Below the pieces are notes generated by a model. That model did no database searches. It saw nothing but the letters and a program-made list of their open reading frames with translations, and had not been told where the DNA came from. A DNA stretch of 64,000 nucleotides from Cokeromyces recurvatus (taxonomy: Eukaryota > Mucoromycota > Mucoromycetes > Mucorales > Mucoraceae): the NCBI RefSeq assembly GCF_025118155.1, contig NW_026251388.1:434001-498000 (forward strand), read 5' to 3'. Below, one piece after another: positions 60,918 through 64,000 of the stretch. The first letter of the stretch is position 1, and the number at the start of each line of letters is the position of its first letter. A program made the position numbers and the translations under genes.

Positions 60918-61065
60918 ATAATATGGATAATTTATTTCACAAAAAGTATAATTACAGAGAAAAATAATAATAAAAGCAAAATATTACATGCATGTACACA
61001 GAACAACATATAATAAACATGATTATTATATAAAATGATTTCTTTTTTTTTTTTTTGTTTGGATA

Positions 61066-64000
61066 TTACAAGAAACGTGCCAAGTCGCTGGAAGCAATAT
61101 TTAACTCTGGTGACTGAGCGTTCAGATGACGAATGAGTTCAATCAAATGATTACGAGTATTTTCCTTTAATTGTTCATTATCGGCAAGGACAAGGGTGAA
61201 GATATGAAGGAATTGAGGCAAATGACCAAGGACAAAGGCATTATTAGTAGAGAATAATTGGAAGATACAATCAAAGACAGGTTGATTTTCTTCATAATCA
61301 GCTTTCAATGGCAAAGCATTCACAAAGGTAGGTAAAACTTGGTCTAAAGGTACAGCCTCAGGATGTGCTAAAATTAAACGAGCAACTGCACCAGCGGCAT
61401 TGTCCACTGTATTAGGTAAAGTTTGGTTGCTAAAGAGGGGCGAAAGAGCAGTCAAGAGTTGACCATAATGAGGACTCAAGTCAATTTGTGTATGAAGAGT
61501 GAGACAACCTAAGGCAAAGGCAGCGTTACTACGTACAAGTTCATCTTCATCACCACAGGCCTTTACAAAGATGGGCAATAAACGTTCAGTGTAAGATGTG
61601 ACAGCAGACTTGATTCCAGCAATGCATTCACCTAGACAGCCAATAGCCATCGATCTTTCAGACTGTGTCTTGGTAGGTTTATAATATTTAATCATAAGAG
61701 GCATGTAGACTTCAAAGTACTTGGCGAAATTAGGACCCACTGTCTCACAGAGAGCAGCAACAAGGTCACCTGCAGATGTAATCAAGAGTGACTCGGATTC
61801 AATTTCGTCATCCTCTTCCTCATAGTCGCCATCATCAAAGGTCTGTTGGCAGAGAGACTTCTTTTGGAAGATTTCTAAAAGGATTTGCGCAACATCTTCA
61901 AGACAACCTGAAACAATAAATGGACCCATTAAACGAAGGGCAGTAACGAATTCTTGACAAATTTGAGCAACGACAGAACGATCATCCTCTTCCTTCCATA
62001 ATTCTAATGTCATGGGAATAACGGTGCTGGCTAGACTTTTGATATTATCGTGAACAGGGTAAGTAGCAGAGACACCGACAGTCCAAGGAACAGGATTAGA
62101 CATGGTATAAAAAGTCTTGAGGAAAGTAAACATACTTTGAATAGCGCATTTACGAACGTTATCATATAAATGAGCAGCAAGTTTCTGAAGTTCGACAAGG
62201 GATTCTTCAATATAAGGTAAGAAATGAGATTTTGTGTTGGCAAAGAGTTCACCTAAGGCGTCAACAGCAAATTCTTTTTCATCAGCAATAGCAGAGTTGA
62301 AATTAAAGTTTTCAAAGTCCTCATCGATATCATCATCCATGTCACCTGTAGTCAAATCAACCTCTTCATCCAACACGGTTTCATTCTTTTCTTCAGCCTT
62401 ACAGGACTTTAAGATTTCAGGAACAATAGTGGGCAAATAAGGAGCAAACTCTTCACCAAAGACACGTGCAAGATTAGAAAACAAAGCAAATGAACATTCA
62501 CGAAGACTAGGAGAATCTAAATGAAGTTGCTCAACTGCTAAGGCCATCAAGTTTTGTACATAAGGACGGAAAATATCAGCACCAACTGCTTCTGCAATTG
62601 AACCAATTGTATCAGTAGCAACGCCACGAAGCATTTGGTCATCAGAAGATTCCTTAAGTGACATAAATTGAACAATTCGGGGTAAAACTTGGTTAAAGTA
62701 AGGATGAAAGACTTCACCTGCGGCATGAGCAGCACTGCCGATGGCAGCTATGACAGTAGCACGAGTCTCGGTCTCTACACCGTTATCCAATAAAAATAAA
62801 AGTTTTTCCATCAATAATTGAAGGTATTGAACAATATCTGAACCAAGACCCTCAAGAATAGCATCAAGAGCATTGCATGCATGCTTTGTAACTTCAGGAT
62901 TATTATCATTCATCAAATTGAAAACAAGAGGTAATAAAACTTGGTGATGTTCAGAAATATCGGCAGGCATTTCCTCGGCAAGACATCCAAGAGCCATACA
63001 AGCAGCACGACGAACGATAATTTCAGAATCTTGAAGACCAGTGCAAACAAGAGGAAGAAGTTCATTTAATTTGTTGGCGATAATATCTGTACAACCTTCA
63101 ACTGTTACAGCAAATGCCATCATGGAAGCTTTACGATAATTTGGGTTGGGATTTTGGATATAATTAAGAACAAAAGGCATTACGATTGGGAATACTTGTT
63201 GAGGAGGGATGTTTGTTGCTAAAGCATTTAAAACTTTATATGATAACTAATATAATACAATAAGTACTCTTTTTTTTTGTTATTACTCCAAACATGTATG
63301 ATAAATATACTTACGCGAGATGCAGAATCTTCATCAATATCTTCAGGATCCTCTTCAGTACCAATAGGCATTAATCTTTCCACAATATGACCCACTAATT
63401 TCAAATGTCTGATCTTATTTTGTTTGCTAGTGTAATGCAAGTACAATTAATATATTTAATATAGCTGATATACAGATGTCTATGTTAACTTACTAAACAG
63501 CTGCCCACATTAAGAAGGATAGAGCAAAAACACGAATACTATCATCTAACTCAGTATTGGCACCGATTGTCAAGAAAAAGTCGATTAAATTAGCAAGATG
63601 TTCGCTCAATAAAGGTGCATCCTAAATATATATATATATATATGTTAAAGTTGTTCCATTTTTATGCTATGTACATAACAAAATTATGTCATTTACCAGC
63701 ATTAACATTGTATCAAAAACTTCAAAGATTTTTGCAGCGTTTTCTTCATCACCGTCCTTAATACATTGTTCTAAAACATTAACCATGTTGGGCAGAATGG
63801 CTCTGAACATTTTCTACATCAAAAGTAATATTTAGCTGTGCGCACTTTTTTTTTTTACTTAATAAATAAACATCCCAAGTCTCTATTCACTTACAATAGT
63901 AGATTTATCTTCACTATCGACAAATTCTGAAAGTTTACCAAGGACTAAGACTGTAGTAATTCTAACAGATTTACTTTCAGCGTCAACAATTAATTTATTG
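61066..64000 (-). CDS. KAP123: Importin beta family karyopherin KAP123 (importin-4 like), 3' part
   Basis: Nuclear import receptor, in yeast chiefly for ribosomal proteins and histones. Exons visible on the minus strand: window edge (64000)-63895, 63813-63697, 63621-63494, 63426-63315 and 63246-61066; all in phase. The 5' exons lie beyond the window. About 890 residues are seen, of about 1100 expected. HEAT repeats throughout: IVRRAACMALGCLAEEMP, PEVTKHACNALDAILEGLG, ETRATVIAAIGSAAHAAGE, and the acidic loop DDDIDEDFENFNF. Near the end, RSMAIGCLGECIAGIKSAV and AGAVARLILAHPEAVPLDQVLP are characteristic of Kap123/IPO4. A second acidic loop is DDGDYEEEDDEIE. IPO5/PSE1 is the nearest rival but fits less well. 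Confidence 0.9.

Noticed and set aside
1..64000. tRNA, rRNA, CRISPR, LTR retrotransposon and prokaryotic features
   Set aside because: No T-loop/B-box consensus with flanking arms, no rRNA blocks, no regular spaced repeats and no long terminal repeats were seen by eye. Short or divergent RNA genes could still be missed without a search tool.

Overview
The window looks like nuclear DNA of an early-diverging filamentous fungus, most likely a mucoralean (Mucoromycota). Reasons: two secreted chitin deacetylases of the Mucor rouxii type; AT-rich intergenic DNA full of A/T homopolymers; many short introns (about 50-110 nt, mostly GTAAGT/GTATGT...YAG); an Argonaute; eukaryotic housekeeping genes; and one intron with minor-spliceosome (U12, AT-AC) signals, a class lost from most fungi. 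No prokaryotic operon structure, rRNA, tRNA or CRISPR array was seen. Species is not claimed.

Layout. 56-997: 3' part of a dihydroorotase gene (+). 2609-1089: QTRT2, queuine tRNA-ribosyltransferase accessory subunit (-). 4336-2777: Asn/Ser/Thr-rich protein with a conserved fungal C-terminal domain (-). 5113-6501 and 8590-9942: tandem GPI-type chitin deacetylases (+). 11220-14756: SPX-ankyrin-degenerate GDPD protein of the PHO81/NUC-2 type (+). 14937-16033: ribosomal protein uL14 (RPL23) (+). 18024-16390: eIF4A-III/FAL1 helicase (-). 18591-19318: PDX2/SNO1 glutaminase (+). 20916-19499: GDP-mannose transporter VRG4 (-). 21620-23035: F-box protein (+). 25430-23664: YvcK/CofD-like protein (-). 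26971-25679: proteasome regulator PI31 (-). 27606-31406: plasma-membrane/vacuolar type Ca2+-ATPase (+). 31698-34467: Argonaute (+). 35318-34989: small Lys-rich protein (-). 37000-42851: IML1/DEPDC5 (+). 44225-47449: ankyrin-DIL protein (+). About 49164-50710: dead Tc1/mariner element. 51513-51123: ECL1-like zinc protein (-). 55083-51732: DCAF6/WDTC1-like WD40 protein (-). 55283-59162: VPS11 (+). 59384-60876: COX15 (+). Window end to 61066: importin KAP123 (-).

Most gene models were built by hand from open frames, GT-AG junctions and phase. Every internal junction listed keeps the frame, and the summed lengths are multiples of three with protein lengths close to the family norm. Genes are spaced as ordinary euchromatin with no cluster of one pathway. 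Several products do touch nutrient sensing and the vacuole (PHO81-type SPX protein, IML1 of GATOR1/SEACIT, VPS11 of HOPS/CORVET, ECL1-like protein, Ca2+-ATPase), but nothing shows that they are co-regulated.

The strongest unusual signals are the AT-AC intron in vps11, a near-identical patch shared by the two chitin deacetylases, a two-codon first exon in the PHO81-like gene, a GC-rich island beside transposon remains near 48.9 kb, and a eukaryotic YvcK-like gene.
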